From positions 62,001 to 126,000 of the forward strand of contig NZ_JAXHMV010000011.1 in NCBI RefSeq assembly GCF_034521165.1: a DNA stretch of 64,000 nucleotides, given 5' to 3'. The notes beneath the pieces were generated by a model, which was not told the origin of the DNA, made no database searches, and saw only the letters and a program-made list of their open reading frames with translations. Position 1 is the stretch's first letter. Each line of letters begins with the position of its first letter. The translations under genes and the position numbers were made by a program. The DNA is from Thiohalophilus sp. (GTDB taxonomy: Bacteria; Pseudomonadota; Gammaproteobacteria; UBA6429; Thiohalophilaceae). Positions 43,568 through 52,353 of the stretch are shown piece by piece.

Positions 43568-45385
43568 ATGGCTATTTCCCGTTACACCGACGCGCCGCAT
43601 AAAAACCGTCAGGATCTGAGCAACCTGCGCTATATGCTGCCCTATTTGTGGGATTACCGGGGTCGGGTGCTGGTCGCGCTGGTCAGTCTGGTGCTGGCCA
43701 AACTGGCCACCGTCGGGATTCCGGTTCTGCTCAAGGACATCGTCGATACCCTGGATGTGGAGGAGGGCCAGGCACTGGTTCTGCCCATTGTGCTGTTTTT
43801 GGGCTACGGTGCCCTGCGCCTGGGCAGCTCGTTTTTCAATGAAATGCGCGATGCGGTGTTCGCCCGCGTTCGCTATGGTGCCATGCGCAAGCTCTCCCAT
43901 CAGGTCCTGCAGCACCTGCACCGGTTGTCGCTGCGTTTTCATCTGGAACGGCGCACCGGTAATATCACCCGGGATCTGGAGCGTGGCGCCCAGAGTGTCA
44001 GTTCGATCATGAACTACATGGTGTTCAATATTCTGCCGACGATCGCCGAATTTCTGCTGGTTGCGGTGATTCTGCTCAGCCAGTACGAGCCGCGCTTCAC
44101 GATCGTGACGTTTTTGACCGTCGCGGTGTATGTCGTCTATACCATGCTGGTGAGTGAATGGCGTATGCATTTTCGCCATCGGATGAATGCGATGGATTCC
44201 CAGGCCAACGGGCAGGCCGTGGACAGCCTGCTCAATTACGAGACGGTCAAATATTTCAATAACGAGCAGTTCGAGCTGCATCGTTATCACGATACGCTGG
44301 ATGAGTGGGAAAAAGCGGCGGTGAAAAGCCAGACCTCCATGTCACTGCTCAACTTCGGCCAGGGCGCGATCATCGCTGTCGGCCTGACCTTCATCATGAT
44401 TTATGCGGGCCATGGCGTGGTCAATGGCGAGATGAGTCTGGGTGATCTGGTGCTGGTGAATACCCTGATGCTGCAGATGTTCATGCCCCTGAGTTTTCTC
44501 GGTATTATTTACCGGATGCTCAAGTACACGCTCGCGGATATGGATCTGGTACTCAAGCTGCTCAACCGCGAGGAAGAGATCCGCGATGCGCCGGATGCCG
44601 TGCCATTGCAGGTCGAGCGCGGCGAGGTGCGTTTTGAGCAGGTCGCTTTTGCCTACAGTCCGGACCGTCCCATCCTCAGGGATGTGACCTTTACCATCCG
44701 CCCTGGCCAGAAGGTGGCGGTGGTCGGCCATTCGGGGGCGGGCAAATCGACGCTGGCCCGTTTGTTGTTCCGGTTTTATGACGTCAGTGCCGGCCAGGTT
44801 CTGATTGACGGCCAGGATATTCGCAAAGTCACGCAGGAGAGCCTGCGCAGTGCGATTGGCATCGTGCCGCAGGATACGGTGCTGTTTAACGAAAGCATTT
44901 TTTACAATATCCAGTATGCCCGGCCCGGCGCGACGCCTGAAGAGATCGAACAGGCGGCACGCATGGCCCACATCCACGAGTTTATCGTCAATCTGCCCCA
45001 GGGCTATGACACGGTGGTGGGCGAGCGGGGCCTGAAGCTCTCCGGCGGCGAGAAACAGCGGGTGGCCATTGCCCGGGTGATTCTCAAAAACCCGGCAATA
45101 CTGGTCTTTGACGAGGCCACCTCGTCGCTCGACAGCCAGTCGGAGCAGGCGATTCTCAAGGCCCTGCACGAAGTTGCCGAGCAGCACACCACGCTGGTGG
45201 TGGCTCACCGGCTGTCGACGATTGTCGATGCCGACGAGATTCTGGTCATGGAAGCGGGGCAGATCCTGGAGCGGGGTACGCACGCCAGCTTGCTGGCTCG
45301 CGACGGACTTTATCGCCAGATGTGGCGCCTGCAGCAAAAAGAAGAACAGCAGGCGATACCGCCGTCGCCACAGTCCGGGGCCTAA
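43568..45385 (+). CDS. Atm1/HMT1-type ABC exporter (fused permease and ATPase)
   Basis: 605 residues. An N-terminal six-helix exporter domain (residues 25-310; HQVLQHLHRLSLRFHLERRT and NYETVKYFNNEQFELHRYHD are typical of the Atm1 group) is followed by the ATPase: Walker A VVGHSGAGKSTLARLLFRFY, Q-loop VPQDTVLFNESIFYNI, signature LSGGEKQRVAIARVILKNPA and Walker B ILVFDEATSSLDSQSE. Homologues export glutathione-linked sulfur or metal compounds, which suits a sulfur oxidiser. It acts as a homodimer in the inner membrane. Confidence 0.92.
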   Translation: MAISRYTDAPHKNRQDLSNLRYMLPYLWDYRGRVLVALVSLVLAKLATVGIPVLLKDIVDTLDVEEGQALVLPIVLFLGYGALRLGSSFFNEMRDAVFARVRYGAMRKLSHQVLQHLHRLSLRFHLERRTGNITRDLERGAQSVSSIMNYMVFNILPTIAEFLLVAVILLSQYEPRFTIVTFLTVAVYVVYTMLVSEWRMHFRHRMNAMDSQANGQAVDSLLNYETVKYFNNEQFELHRYHDTLDEWEKAAVKSQTSMSLLNFGQGAIIAVGLTFIMIYAGHGVVNGEMSLGDLVLVNTLMLQMFMPLSFLGIIYRMLKYTLADMDLVLKLLNREEEIRDAPDAVPLQVERGEVRFEQVAFAYSPDRPILRDVTFTIRPGQKVAVVGHSGAGKSTLARLLFRFYDVSAGQVLIDGQDIRKVTQESLRSAIGIVPQDTVLFNESIFYNIQYARPGATPEEIEQAARMAHIHEFIVNLPQGYDTVVGERGLKLSGGEKQRVAIARVILKNPAILVFDEATSSLDSQSEQAILKALHEVAEQHTTLVVAHRLSTIVDADEILVMEAGQILERGTHASLLARDGLYRQMWRLQQKEEQQAIPPSPQSGA

Positions 45386-45471
45386 AATCCGGCTTTTGAA
45401 GGGTTTTATGCGACTGTGTTGGCGAGGCGGTTCGCGCTATAATTCGGGCAGAGACACCAGGAGGAAATGCC

Positions 45472-45828
45472 ATGCAGGATCTGAAATCCGCCATTGAATC
45501 CGCCGCCGAATCAAGCTGCGGCGGCGCCGAGCCATTTGCCCTGCAGGTGGTGGATGACAGTATGGAGCCGGAGTTCCGGCGCCGCTGCGTTATCGTGGTC
45601 GATCCAACCGGCGTGGCGCGTCACGGCAGCTATGTCATCGCCCTGATCGAAAACGGCTACATCTTTCGCCAGCTGGTCATCGAAAACGATGAGTACTACA
45701 TCCAGCCATTGAACGAAGCCTACATGCACGAAAAACGAAAAATCGACTTCAACGCCATCCAGGGCATCGTCGTGCAACAGGCCGGCCCCAACGGCCGCCG
45801 CAAGGACCGCAAGCGTTACGATGACTAG
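45472..45828 (+). CDS. S24/LexA-type peptidase-like domain protein without DNA-binding domain
   Basis: 118 residues. VVDDSMEPEFRRRCVIVVDP holds the serine motif (DSMEP) of S24 peptidases, and YVIALIENGYIFRQLVIEND fits the strand region that carries the lysine in LexA, although here the lysine is not obvious. There is no helix-turn-helix, so it is not a repressor on its own. GGAGG precedes the ATG at 45472. Its function is unknown. Confidence 0.75.
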   Translation: MQDLKSAIESAAESSCGGAEPFALQVVDDSMEPEFRRRCVIVVDPTGVARHGSYVIALIENGYIFRQLVIENDEYYIQPLNEAYMHEKRKIDFNAIQGIVVQQAGPNGRRKDRKRYDD

Positions 45829-46118
45829 ATAGGGCAATGGAAGTAACGCCAAGGACGCGAAGACGCAAAGGGCGCAAAGGAATAATTATTTTGAATTAAA
45901 CGGCCAACCTTTATTCCGCCAGGATCCTGTTGGCTAGAGGCTGTGGTAGAAAATCCTGTAAAGATCTTATTTGTATAAAATGATAATAAATCACAATCTT
46001 AAGATTTGTAACGGACTTTATCATTGACAATATTTTCTTCGTGCCTTGGTGTCTACGTGGTTAAGATTTTCTTTGCGTTCTCTGCGTCTTTGCGTCCTTT
46101 GCGTTAATTCTCAATCCC
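45829..46118. repeat. Inverted pair of AACGCCAAGGACGCGAAGACG repeats
   Basis: GTAACGCCAAGGACGCGAAG near 45843 and the inverted TGCGTCTTTGCGTCCTTTGC near 46083-46103 enclose about 190 AT-rich bases. This is the same arrangement as at 32968-33167. No gene is seen. Confidence 0.85.
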
Positions 46119-46132
46119 TGAAAAAGCCGAGT

Positions 46133-46597
46133 TTATTTCTTGCTCATCTGTTCCGGGCGTACTTTGCTGGTGAAGAAGTCGATGACGGTGTCTTCGTCGA
46201 CTTCGTTCCCGTTGGTGTCGTAGAAGGGCTGTTCGTAGTCGCTCCAGCCACGCAGGCCGGTTTTCAGTGAGGTGACGTTTTTGTAGCCGAGCTGTTGCAT
46301 GACTTCGGCGGCGAAGATGCTGCGGTTGCCGGAGCGGCACACGACCACGACTTCACGATCGCGGGCTTCGACCAGTTCGGGCACGGTATCTTCATAATCG
46401 TATTCGCAGGCCGTCTCCAGAATGCCGCGCGGGACGTTGATCGACCCCGGGATGTGCATGGCATCATATTCGTAGGGCTCGCGCACATCGACGATCAGGG
46501 TGTCGGGGTTTTCCTGAAGTTGTTCTTCCAGATCCCACGGGAACAGCTCATTAACGTGCTTGGCGCTTTCGGCAACCAGTTCGGTAAATTTTTTCAT
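46133..46597 (-). CDS. Rhodanese-domain sulfurtransferase
   Basis: 154 residues, single rhodanese domain: TLIVDVREPYEYDAMHIPGS, then the active-site loop VVVVCRSGNRSIFAAEVMQQ with the catalytic Cys, and NVTSLKTGLRGWSDYEQPFY. No signal peptide, so cytoplasmic. It may load persulfide sulfur toward TusA/DsrE-type carriers. The C-terminal 25 residues extend beyond the domain. Confidence 0.9.
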   Translation of the reverse strand: MKKFTELVAESAKHVNELFPWDLEEQLQENPDTLIVDVREPYEYDAMHIPGSINVPRGILETACEYDYEDTVPELVEARDREVVVVCRSGNRSIFAAEVMQQLGYKNVTSLKTGLRGWSDYEQPFYDTNGNEVDEDTVIDFFTSKVRPEQMSKK

Positions 46598-46698
46598 CTT
46601 TACAGCCTTGCTAATTGAATAAAACGCAGTCTGTTTCGGTGTTATCGGTGGTTAATTTACCGGCCTTGAATAATATGCGGTTATCAATGATTGACGGG

Positions 46699-47370
46699 TT
46701 ATTCCGCGCTGGCGCGGGAGAGCCCGTATTCGACGGCCATGACTGCGGCCTCGACCCGGGAGTGGACGTCCAGTTTGCGCAGGATCGCCTTGACGTGCAG
46801 TTTGACGGTGCCGTCGGAGATCCCGAGGTTGCGGGCGATGGCCTTGTTGCTCTGGCCTTCGGCCAGCAGGCCGAGGATTTCGGTTTCGCGCGGTGTCAGT
46901 TCGTCAAACGGGCTGACATTGGCGGTTTCCTCGTCGTGATGGGTACCCTGAACGGCCTTGGCGAGGATCGGCGCCAGATCGGGGGCGACCACGGTTTTAC
47001 CGTTATTCACGATATCACGCAGGGCAAGAACCAGATCGTCCGGCTCCATGTCCTTGAGCAGATAACCCTGCGCACCTTCGCGCAGGGACTCGAGCAAATC
47101 GCCTTCGTCGCTGCTGGTGGTGAGCATGACGATGGGCAGGTTCTCGTTGTTCTGACGCAACAGTTTCAAAACGCTGAGACCGTCGATCCCCGGCATGCGC
47201 ATGTCCAGCAGAACGACGTCGGGTTCGAGATCCTTGACCAGTCGCAGGCAGTCCTGACCGGAACCGACCGAGGCGACGATTTCAATGCCACGACTCGCCA
47301 GCAAGCCTTCCAGCCCAACCCGGAACAGCGTGTGATCATCGATTAACAGTACGCGCAGCCCCATACTCAA
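46699..47370 (-). CDS. NarL-family response regulator
   Basis: 223 residues. Receiver domain with LRVLLIDDHTLFRVGLEGLL, the phosphorylated Asp in VVLLDMRMPGIDGLSVLKLL and the Lys of YLLKDMEPDD; C-terminal LuxR/NarL HTH with LTPRETEILGLLAEGQSNKA and TVKLHVKAILRKLDVHSRVE. Its start overlaps the kinase stop by 4 bases. The closest pattern is NarL/NarP; its targets are not shown, but its position after dsrR makes the dsr genes candidates. Confidence 0.92.
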   Translation of the reverse strand: MSMGLRVLLIDDHTLFRVGLEGLLASRGIEIVASVGSGQDCLRLVKDLEPDVVLLDMRMPGIDGLSVLKLLRQNNENLPIVMLTTSSDEGDLLESLREGAQGYLLKDMEPDDLVLALRDIVNNGKTVVAPDLAPILAKAVQGTHHDEETANVSPFDELTPRETEILGLLAEGQSNKAIARNLGISDGTVKLHVKAILRKLDVHSRVEAAVMAVEYGLSRASAE

Positions 47371-49022
47371 CCCTGTTGTTGTACCGGTACTTCGACGGTC
47401 TGGACTTCGGGGTAACGGAAGTGCAGCAGTACCCGTGTGCCTTCATTGGGTTCGCTTTCGATGCGAACCGTGCCGCCAATCCGTTTGGCACGCTCATCCA
47501 TGATACTCAAACCCAGGTGATCGCCGGAGGTTCGATCCGAGGTGGGCAGAATGTTCATGCCCACGCCGTCGTCTTCGATCAGAATACTGCAGTCACCGTT
47601 GACATCGCTGCGCATAATAACACGGACAGTATGGGCCTGGCTGTGTTTGCGAATATTATTCAAGGCTTCCTGGATGATACGCAGGGCCTGTACTTCGACG
47701 CTGGCCGGCAGGTACAGGACGTTCCATTCTTTTTGCAGATAGATGGAAATGTCGCTCTGGTTACGGAAGCGGTCGACCAGGTGTTCGACCGCCGGGACCA
47801 GGCCGCGTTTGTCGATCGGCGCGCGGAAATGGGTGATCAGTTCGCGCAGTTCAGCATAGGCTTCGTCGAGGTTGTTTTCGATTTTCTCCAGTTCATACCA
47901 GACCGACGGCTCCTCGCCCTGGCGAATGGTTTCGTCCAGAACCCGGACCTGGAAACGCAGGCTGGCCAGGGTCTGGGCCAGTGAATCATGCAGTTCGTGG
48001 GCGAGGCGGGTGCGTTCTTCCATAATGGAAAGCCGCTGGGCCTCGTCTTCGGAGCGGGCCTTGTCTATGGCCATGCCCAGGTGGCGCCCGATGCTGGTCA
48101 GCAGATCCTCGATATCGTCGGGTTCGGCGAAATCTTCCTGGTTGACGAACAGGTTATAGACACCGAGTGTCTTGCCCCGGTATTGCAAGGGGACGACGAT
48201 CATGCCGATATCGTCACTGTCGAAAAAAGTGCGCCCGATGATCTTGTCGCATTTGCGCAGGTCGGTCTGGAACAGCACCTTGCCTTCACTGAATGAACTG
48301 CCGCACAGGCACTCCTGTGAGGGAATCAACTGCTCGCGTTTGATGAGATCATCATCAAGGCCGATGCTGGAGACCAGTCGCATCTGGTTGTTGTTATCCA
48401 CCAGACGCACCACGGCGGCACGTGCATTGACCACATCCTTGAGCGTGTGCAGAAACCGGGTCAGCAGATCATCGAGATCGCGCGAGATATTGATGCTGGC
48501 CGCGACGTCATAAATGATCTCCAGGGAATGGGTTTTGCGTTCGATATGTTTGGTCTGTTTGCGTACCTGGCTTTGCATATCCAGCGACAGCACTTCCAGC
48601 TCGTCGGCCAGGGCGTTGAAGTCGGCAAACAGTCCCTTGAACTCATTGGGCGCTTCGGCGGGCAGACGGGCGGACAGGTTCCCCTGACGCAATTGTCCCG
48701 CCCAGTGGCGTAACTGGGTGAGCGGACGCAGCAGGGTCCGTTGCACCATAATAATGAGAATGCCGATCAGTCCCAGACCGCCGAGTAACAGCGCCAGGAT
48801 GATACCGACCAGGGTTGAGCCGGCATGATTGGTATACAGCAGCCAGGCACTGGCTATGCCCTGCACGATCAGGACGGCGCCAATGCCGAAAATAGCGCCA
48901 CACAGCCGGCTGCGCCAGACACCTTCGCGCGGCGGCAGTTCGGGGCCGGCGCCTGTCTCGCTATCGACACGGGGCGCCGACGCGTTTTGTTCGGCGTTGG
49001 CGGATGGGTTATGCATGGTCAT
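47367..49022 (-). CDS. NarX-like sensor histidine kinase
   Basis: 551 residues. Two close membrane helices (about residues 38-58 and 70-93) leave almost no periplasmic loop, unlike true NarX. A HAMP domain (LLRPLTQLRHWAGQLRQGNL), a helical linker and a GAF domain (about 190-330; SQECLCGSSF and LRKCDKIIGR carry three cysteines) follow, then HisKA_3 with the phosphorylated His in ERTRLAHELHDSLAQTLASL and the ATPase domain (IIQEALNNIRKHSQA; DDGVG). The signal is probably sensed in the cytoplasm or membrane by the GAF domain. It lies 76 bases after dsrR on the same strand. Confidence 0.9.
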   Translation of the reverse strand: MTMHNPSANAEQNASAPRVDSETGAGPELPPREGVWRSRLCGAIFGIGAVLIVQGIASAWLLYTNHAGSTLVGIILALLLGGLGLIGILIIMVQRTLLRPLTQLRHWAGQLRQGNLSARLPAEAPNEFKGLFADFNALADELEVLSLDMQSQVRKQTKHIERKTHSLEIIYDVAASINISRDLDDLLTRFLHTLKDVVNARAAVVRLVDNNNQMRLVSSIGLDDDLIKREQLIPSQECLCGSSFSEGKVLFQTDLRKCDKIIGRTFFDSDDIGMIVVPLQYRGKTLGVYNLFVNQEDFAEPDDIEDLLTSIGRHLGMAIDKARSEDEAQRLSIMEERTRLAHELHDSLAQTLASLRFQVRVLDETIRQGEEPSVWYELEKIENNLDEAYAELRELITHFRAPIDKRGLVPAVEHLVDRFRNQSDISIYLQKEWNVLYLPASVEVQALRIIQEALNNIRKHSQAHTVRVIMRSDVNGDCSILIEDDGVGMNILPTSDRTSGDHLGLSIMDERAKRIGGTVRIESEPNEGTRVLLHFRYPEVQTVEVPVQQQG

Positions 49023-49098
49023 AGTATACGGCAGACCTCACGGGCAGGACTACGTCACTGCGGCGAACAAATCGCCGAAAATCATCTAACTAATTGAT

Positions 49099-49437
49099 TT
49101 AAAAGTGATGTGTGCCGTCCCCTTCCTCTTTGGGAGGGACATAGTCCGGATCATTGGGGTTGAGGAAAATGAAATTGTGCTGGCCGGGTTCCAGCTCGAC
49201 AAAGTCCAGCGTGGCCCCTTTTAACAGCTCCACGCTGTCCGGTGGCACCATCACGGAAACGCCTTCAGAGCTGTAGGTCACGTCATTGTCATCCTGCTGG
49301 TCGGCAAATCCCATGGCGTACTGGATCGTGCCGTTTTCGTCGCGCTTGGCGGCAATGCGCAGGGGCATGCCTTCCATCTGGTTCTGCTTGGCCGACTGTT
49401 TGATTTGCTCCGCGGCTTTGGGCGTCACGGTAATCAT
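49099..49437 (-). CDS. dsrR: DsrR, IscA-like protein lacking the cluster cysteines
   Basis: 112 residues of the A-type (IscA/SufA) fold: ITVTPKAAEQIKQSAKQNQM, PLRIAAKRDENGTIQYAMGF and VMVPPDSVELLKGATLDFVE. There is no cysteine at all, where IscA has three. That is the known feature of DsrR from Allochromatium vinosum, which does not build Fe-S clusters but affects dsr expression after transcription. It follows dsrN by 84 bases. Confidence 0.92.
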   Translation of the reverse strand: MITVTPKAAEQIKQSAKQNQMEGMPLRIAAKRDENGTIQYAMGFADQQDDNDVTYSSEGVSVMVPPDSVELLKGATLDFVELEPGQHNFIFLNPNDPDYVPPKEEGDGTHHF

Positions 49438-49521
49438 AAGAACTCCTTTGTTTCGCGCTGGTTGTTCGTGGCTGATGTCAATCGGGGCGAGCAGGGTCTA
49501 ATATCTTACTCAATTAGTCAA

Positions 49522-50913
49522 TTATACCGCAATTCCGTTCGCCTTGTGATGCCGGATCAGGGCCACGAACCGGCGTGCCCAGTGGTGGTAATCGGTGTCG
49601 CGCAGATGGGCATAGCAGGCCAGCAGGTTCTTGTAGACCAGCCCGTCGTGTTTGCCATCAATGCCGGTGCCGCGCAGGACGTCGTAGGCGAAGCGCTGCG
49701 CTCCGGCCAGATTCTCCAGGGACGAATAGTGGAACTCGTGGGCGGGGAATTCGTCACCGGCGGGGCGATCGTCCGCGGGCCACGGGCTGTCGGGCGTTTC
49801 ACGCAGGCGGACATAGCCGCGCCCCTGCGGGCGAGGGTGCATCACCACATCGGCCTCGATCACGCCAACCATGGGCTGAGTCTCGTTTTGCCAGGTGATC
49901 TGCCGGCACAGATACATCAGGCCGCCACATTCGGCATAGGTCGGTAGACCAGCCTCGATGGCCGTCTGAATGGCCTCCCGCAGGGGCGCATTGGCAGCCA
50001 GTTCGGCCAGGCGCGATTCGGGGAAGCCGCCGCCGATAAATACCCCGTCGACCGGCGGTAGCTGCCGGTCGTGCAGCGTGTCGAAAGGCACCAGCTCGGC
50101 GCCGGCGGCCTGCAGGGCGTCAAGGTCGCCCGGGTAATAAAAGCCGAAGGCTTCGTCGCGGGCAATACCGATACGCACGTCCGGGGCGGGGGCCGTGGTC
50201 GGCGCCAGCGTCTCGCCGCCTGTGAGAGCCGGCGCCTGCCGGGCGATGTCCCGCAGCCGTTCCAGATCCACCTGCTCGGCAATCCGCTGACCGATGGCGT
50301 CGATCTTGTCGACGGCCTCGCGATTCTCGTTGCTGGGGATCAGCCCCAGGTGGCGCTCGGTGATCGCCAGAGAGGCTTCGTGATGCACCGCGCCCACGAC
50401 CGGGACGTCGGTATAATGCTCGACCACGGCGCGCAGTTTGGCCTCGTGCCGATCGCCGCGGATCTGATTGAATATGACGCCGGCAATATGCAGCTTCGGA
50501 TCGAAGGCCTGGTAGCCCAGAATCAGGGGCGCGATGCCGCGGGTCATGCCCTGTACATCGATGACCAGAATCACCGGGGTTGAGGTGAGCCGCGCCAGCG
50601 CCGCATTGCTGTTGCTGCCCTCGATATCCAGGCCGTCATACAACCCCTTGTTACCTTCGATCAGGGCCAGATCGGCGCCTGAAGCCTGCTGGTGGAGCGT
50701 GCGCAGGATCTCCTCGTGCGCCATGGTATAGAAATCGAGGTTATGGCAGGGGCGCCCGGCGGCCTGACCCAGCCACATGGGGTCGATATAGTCCGGGCCT
50801 TTCTTGAACGGCTGCACCACCGAACCCTGTTGCCGAAACGCCGCGCACAGCCCGATCGACAACGTCGTCTTGCCGGAGGATTTGTGCGCAGCGGAAATGA
50901 GCAATCGGTTCAT
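49522..50913 (-). CDS. dsrN: DsrN, siroheme amidase (cobyrinate a,c-diamide synthase family)
   Basis: 463 residues. N-terminal dethiobiotin synthetase-like P-loop domain (LISAAHKSSGKTTLSIGLCA; FKKGPDYIDPMWLGQAAGRP; ALIEGNKGLYDGLDIEGSNS) and C-terminal class I glutamine amidotransferase domain with the nucleophile Cys in YAECGGLMYLC and a His in HEFHYSS. In sulfur oxidisers it makes the siroheme amide of DsrAB using glutamine and ATP. It is separated from dsrP by a 199-base gap with a hairpin, so it may have its own transcript. Confidence 0.94.
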   Translation of the reverse strand: MNRLLISAAHKSSGKTTLSIGLCAAFRQQGSVVQPFKKGPDYIDPMWLGQAAGRPCHNLDFYTMAHEEILRTLHQQASGADLALIEGNKGLYDGLDIEGSNSNAALARLTSTPVILVIDVQGMTRGIAPLILGYQAFDPKLHIAGVIFNQIRGDRHEAKLRAVVEHYTDVPVVGAVHHEASLAITERHLGLIPSNENREAVDKIDAIGQRIAEQVDLERLRDIARQAPALTGGETLAPTTAPAPDVRIGIARDEAFGFYYPGDLDALQAAGAELVPFDTLHDRQLPPVDGVFIGGGFPESRLAELAANAPLREAIQTAIEAGLPTYAECGGLMYLCRQITWQNETQPMVGVIEADVVMHPRPQGRGYVRLRETPDSPWPADDRPAGDEFPAHEFHYSSLENLAGAQRFAYDVLRGTGIDGKHDGLVYKNLLACYAHLRDTDYHHWARRFVALIRHHKANGIAV

Positions 50914-51066
50914 GACAGGGCGGGACCTTTGAAAGGAATTAGCATACCACGCGCATGTTGTCCCGAAACGTGGCGAGTGAACAACGAGGAGAGTTCTTCA
51001 GTGATTGAATAATGTCCGGGACTATCGGAGGACTCCTCGTACCTCGTCACTCGCCCCTCGGACCTG

Positions 51067-51118
51067 CCTGATTTTACCAGCGTCCTGTTACACAGGGCGC
51101 TGGTGATGAAAATCAGGC
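51067..51118 (-). terminator. Long hairpin at the end of dsrP
   Basis: ACCAGCGTCCTG (51076-51087) pairs with CAGGGCGCTGGT (51093-51104), and the outer CCTGATTTT pairs with AAAATCAGG past a small bulge. There is no clear T run, so it may protect the transcript end rather than terminate strongly. Confidence 0.55.
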
Positions 51119-52324
51119 TGTGTGGTGTGGATCGACATCCTCATCGGCCAGGCTGGTGGGCATGAAGCGCAGGATCTTGACCGCGAGGGCCACCATGATC
51201 AGGGCCACGGCCACGCCAGCCAGTCCCAGCAGAACCTCCCAGAGGCTCGGGGCATACTGGGCCACCTGACCATCGAAGAAGCTGCTTTCGATCACTTCCT
51301 TGCCGGGGAAGATTTCCAGCGGATAGGCCTGGCCGCCGATAATCAGCACATACAGCTGGATTATGCCACCAATGATGACCAGCAGGGCACCCAGTCCGAC
51401 CAGGGTCCGGTTTTTGCCGGTGCTCGGGTGATAGAACAGCAGCAGCGGCAGCAGGGAGCCGATCACGATCTGGCCAATCCAGAACAGCTGGGTGTAAATG
51501 CCGCCATCGCGCAGAATGAAGGCCTCAATCCCGTGATGTTCGGTGGCATACAGGTTGGTCAGATGGTAGGCCAGAACAAAATAGAGCACGCCGGCCACGA
51601 AAACACCCAGCAGGTTTTTCAGACGCCGGAAAATGGCATCGCCCAGTGGCCGACCGGTCCATTTGTAGGCGGCCATCAGGACCAGCAGGAAGATCGCCAG
51701 ACCGAAAGAGAAGGACATGGCAATGAACAGTGGCGCCATGATGGCGGCATCGTAGCCCTGGCGGGCGACCAGGAAACCGAAGATGGAGCCGGTACCGGTG
51801 GTCAGGATCAGACGCCAGAGGAACGCGGCAACACCGACCGGCTTGCTGTATTTGTTCATGCTCTGCTGCATCATCATCCACAGGTAAACGGCGACAATCG
51901 CGAAGAAGCCGTTATAGAGGATAATGTTCCAGGCAAAGATTGATTTGAAGTTATAGTAAGTCATGGCGATGATCAGCCGATCGGGACGACCCAGATCGAG
52001 CACCAGAATCATCAGGCCGCCGGCGAGCAGGGCGATGGCCAGCAATCCGGAGAGTCTGGCCAGTGGCTTGTACGCCGTTTTATTAAATACGGATGAGATT
52101 GATGCGACGTTGAGCGCGCCGGAAGCCGCGACGATCAGAAAGATCGCGAAAATATGCGGCGTGCCCCAGACAACGGCGTTATTCATGCCGGTGACATAAT
52201 GGCCGTGATGTTCCATGACATACCAGGCACCCAGCCCGACCAGAATGATCGCGCCGAGGATGCCGAGAAGGGCAAGGTAGCCGAAGCTTCGGCCTTCAAT
52301 TTCCATGAACTGTACGTTTTTCAT
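51113..52324 (-). CDS. dsrP: DsrP, NrfD-like membrane subunit of DsrMKJOP
   Basis: About 403 residues from ATG 52324 (a TTG at 52336 is also open). Ten membrane helices of the NrfD/PsrC family, beginning near FGYLALLGILGAIILVGLGA; LVILDLGRPDRLIIA-like and AAFLWRLILTTGTGSIFGFL are typical. It exchanges electrons with the quinone pool in the inner membrane together with DsrO and DsrJ. It follows dsrO closely. Confidence 0.93.
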   Translation of the reverse strand: MKNVQFMEIEGRSFGYLALLGILGAIILVGLGAWYVMEHHGHYVTGMNNAVVWGTPHIFAIFLIVAASGALNVASISSVFNKTAYKPLARLSGLLAIALLAGGLMILVLDLGRPDRLIIAMTYYNFKSIFAWNIILYNGFFAIVAVYLWMMMQQSMNKYSKPVGVAAFLWRLILTTGTGSIFGFLVARQGYDAAIMAPLFIAMSFSFGLAIFLLVLMAAYKWTGRPLGDAIFRRLKNLLGVFVAGVLYFVLAYHLTNLYATEHHGIEAFILRDGGIYTQLFWIGQIVIGSLLPLLLFYHPSTGKNRTLVGLGALLVIIGGIIQLYVLIIGGQAYPLEIFPGKEVIESSFFDGQVAQYAPSLWEVLLGLAGVAVALIMVALAVKILRFMPTSLADEDVDPHHTA

Positions 52325-52353
52325 TTCGACTGACAACCTGATTGATATATTTG

